From contig NC_135212.1 of the NCBI RefSeq assembly GCF_052324685.1, positions 2,874,152 through 2,938,151 of the forward strand: 64,000 nucleotides of DNA, read 5' to 3'. The DNA is from Brachyhypopomus gauderio (taxonomy: Eukaryota > Chordata > Actinopteri > Gymnotiformes > Hypopomidae). The notes beneath the pieces are model-generated. The model made no database searches and had not been told where the DNA came from. It saw nothing but the letters and a program-made list of their open reading frames with translations. Shown here piece after piece: positions 63,296 through 64,000 of this stretch (the stretch's first letter is position 1; the number at the start of each line of letters is the position of its first letter). A program made the position numbers and the translations under genes.

Positions 63296-63533
63296 GTCAC
63301 GGTACGGGGGTTCCCCCTGCCAGTCGCCCCCATCCACAGCAGCAGTGGTCCTGTTGATGTTGTTGCATTGTGTTCATCCCTCAGATGGGCGGGGCCTATT
63401 ATCAGGCCACCACCTGACAGTCGTTTGTTTGTCTATATGTTTTGTCTTTGTACCAGTTGACAGGTTTTTGGTTTGTGCACCTTATTCATGAAACCCTCCT
63501 TTTTCCCTGAGACTTGCCCCCGCCACCACAGAT
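63296..63533 (+). repeat. LTR-like repeat (TGTCACGGTACGG family), copy
   Basis: Duplicate of 51194-51431. Confidence 0.6.
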
Positions 63534-63730
63534 GTAGTTTATCAATTCCAGAATGTTCAATCCCTGCTGTTCCGTTCAACCAGATACAGCAGAGCTGAGA
63601 GTCAGAGATGCTCCTGGATTTAGTGAGAAATGCCTAATAGGAACATTAAAGATGAGGTCTAACATTCCACGTTCTCACTATTTGCTCCAGCTGTAGCTTC
63701 TCTGTATTCAGTGACATTGACTTTCACATT

Positions 63731-63769
63731 GGTTTTAGTACAGCTGCTTCACCAACTACAGTCACTGTG
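63731..63769 (-). other. V-RSS of VH D3
   Basis: CACAGTG (63769-63763), 23-bp spacer, ACTAAAACC (63739-63731). Confidence 0.93.
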
Positions 63770-64000
63770 TCTGTCGAGCACAGTAATAAACAGCAGTGTC
63801 CTCTGCTGTCAGACTCTTGGCCTCTAAGAACTGTGTGCTGGAGGGAACGTCCTCAGTCATGGTGAACTGTCCTGTTATGGAGTCGGCATATGTTGCATCA
63901 TTGTTGCCAGTATTCATCCTGCCCATCCACTCCAGACCTCTCCCTGGTTTCTGCCTTATCCAGTGGATGTTGTAGCTAGTCATGCTATAACCACTTATTT
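63770..64000 (-). CDS. IGHV segment, family D copy 3, cut by window edge
   Basis: V exon from CDR1/framework 2 ([21 protein letters not shown]) to [11 protein letters not shown]; the rest of the V exon and the leader lie beyond 64000. CDR2 RMNTGNNDATYADS is one residue different from D1, so it is closer to D1 than to D2. Confidence 0.92.

Noticed and set aside
1..64000. D, J or constant-region exons, or light-chain/TCR V genes
   Set aside because: No 12-spacer RSS pairs around short D-like cores, no WGxG J motif next to an RSS, and no C-domain frames were noticed. V motifs are heavy-chain type, although short D segments could be missed by eye.
1..64000. CRISPR arrays, bacterial operons or a prokaryotic system
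   Set aside because: The spliced V genes, LTR elements and SINEs show a vertebrate genome; the only regular arrays are VNTRs without spacers.

Overview
The window looks like part of the immunoglobulin heavy-chain variable (IGHV) region of a teleost fish. The V segments have VH framework motifs ([24 protein letters not shown]), split leader exons, octamer/TATA promoters and V-type recombination signal sequences (RSS) with 22-23 bp spacers. The flanks are packed with fish-type repeats (Ty3/Gypsy, BEL/Pao, L2-like LINE, Tc1, IS630-like, hAT, piggyBac, tRNA-derived SINE). The species cannot be told from the sequence. All V segments lie on the minus strand. I found no D, J or constant exons, so if the locus keeps the usual order, D-J-C should lie beyond the low-coordinate end.

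I count 15 complete VH segments plus one cut by the right edge, in six families named here A-F. A starts at 5186, 19945, 47497 and 58882; B at 18325; C at 32709, 49223 and 60612; D at 34968, 51671 and 63770; E at 40608, 44174 and 55282; F at 45543 and 56652, plus a deleted copy at 41843. Two pseudogene lineages also recur: G at 36041 and 52738, and H at 50378-51075 and 62953-63190. The families recur in a fixed left-to-right order: A, C, psiH, D, psiG, E, F, a VNTR, then A again. The locus therefore grew by tandem duplication of an 11-17 kb multi-gene unit, with one extra duplication of the E-F-VNTR part near 40-47 kb.

Layout. 1-4530: BEL/Pao retrotransposon, open frame running off the left edge. 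4544-6297: VNTR and VH A1. 6298-17792: full-length Ty3/Gypsy element (minus strand) with LTRs, TSD, gag, pol and a -1 frameshift signal, interrupted in its leader by a TIR element. 18286-20484: VH B, VNTR, VH A2. 20853-27476: decayed LINE with TSD, carrying nested LTRs and a hAT-like element. 28216-31474: IS630/Tc1-type transposon with a broken intron-containing transposase and a 33-bp minisatellite. 31528-32575: hAT element and L2 tail. 32671-36333: VH C1, Tc1 relic, VH D1, psiG1. 37901-39924: piggyBac-like element with a nested Tc1. 40251-47930: SINE, VH E1, psiF1, VNTR, SINE, VH E2, VH F2, VNTR, VH A3. 49185-53030: VH C2, LTR-split psiH, VH D2, psiG2. 54944-59421: SINE, VH E3, VH F3, VNTR, VH A4. 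60574-64000: VH C3, hAT insertion, psiH relic, partial VH D3.

Because the units are near-identical, several transposon insertions can be compared with an unoccupied copy elsewhere in the same window, which orders insertions relative to duplications. The points most worth following are a cysteine pair in CDR1/CDR2 shared by all E genes, loss of the invariant FR2 tryptophan in all A genes, family-specific RSS deviations, and a textbook frameshift signal in the Gypsy element. All similarity statements are by eye; no alignment or database search was run.
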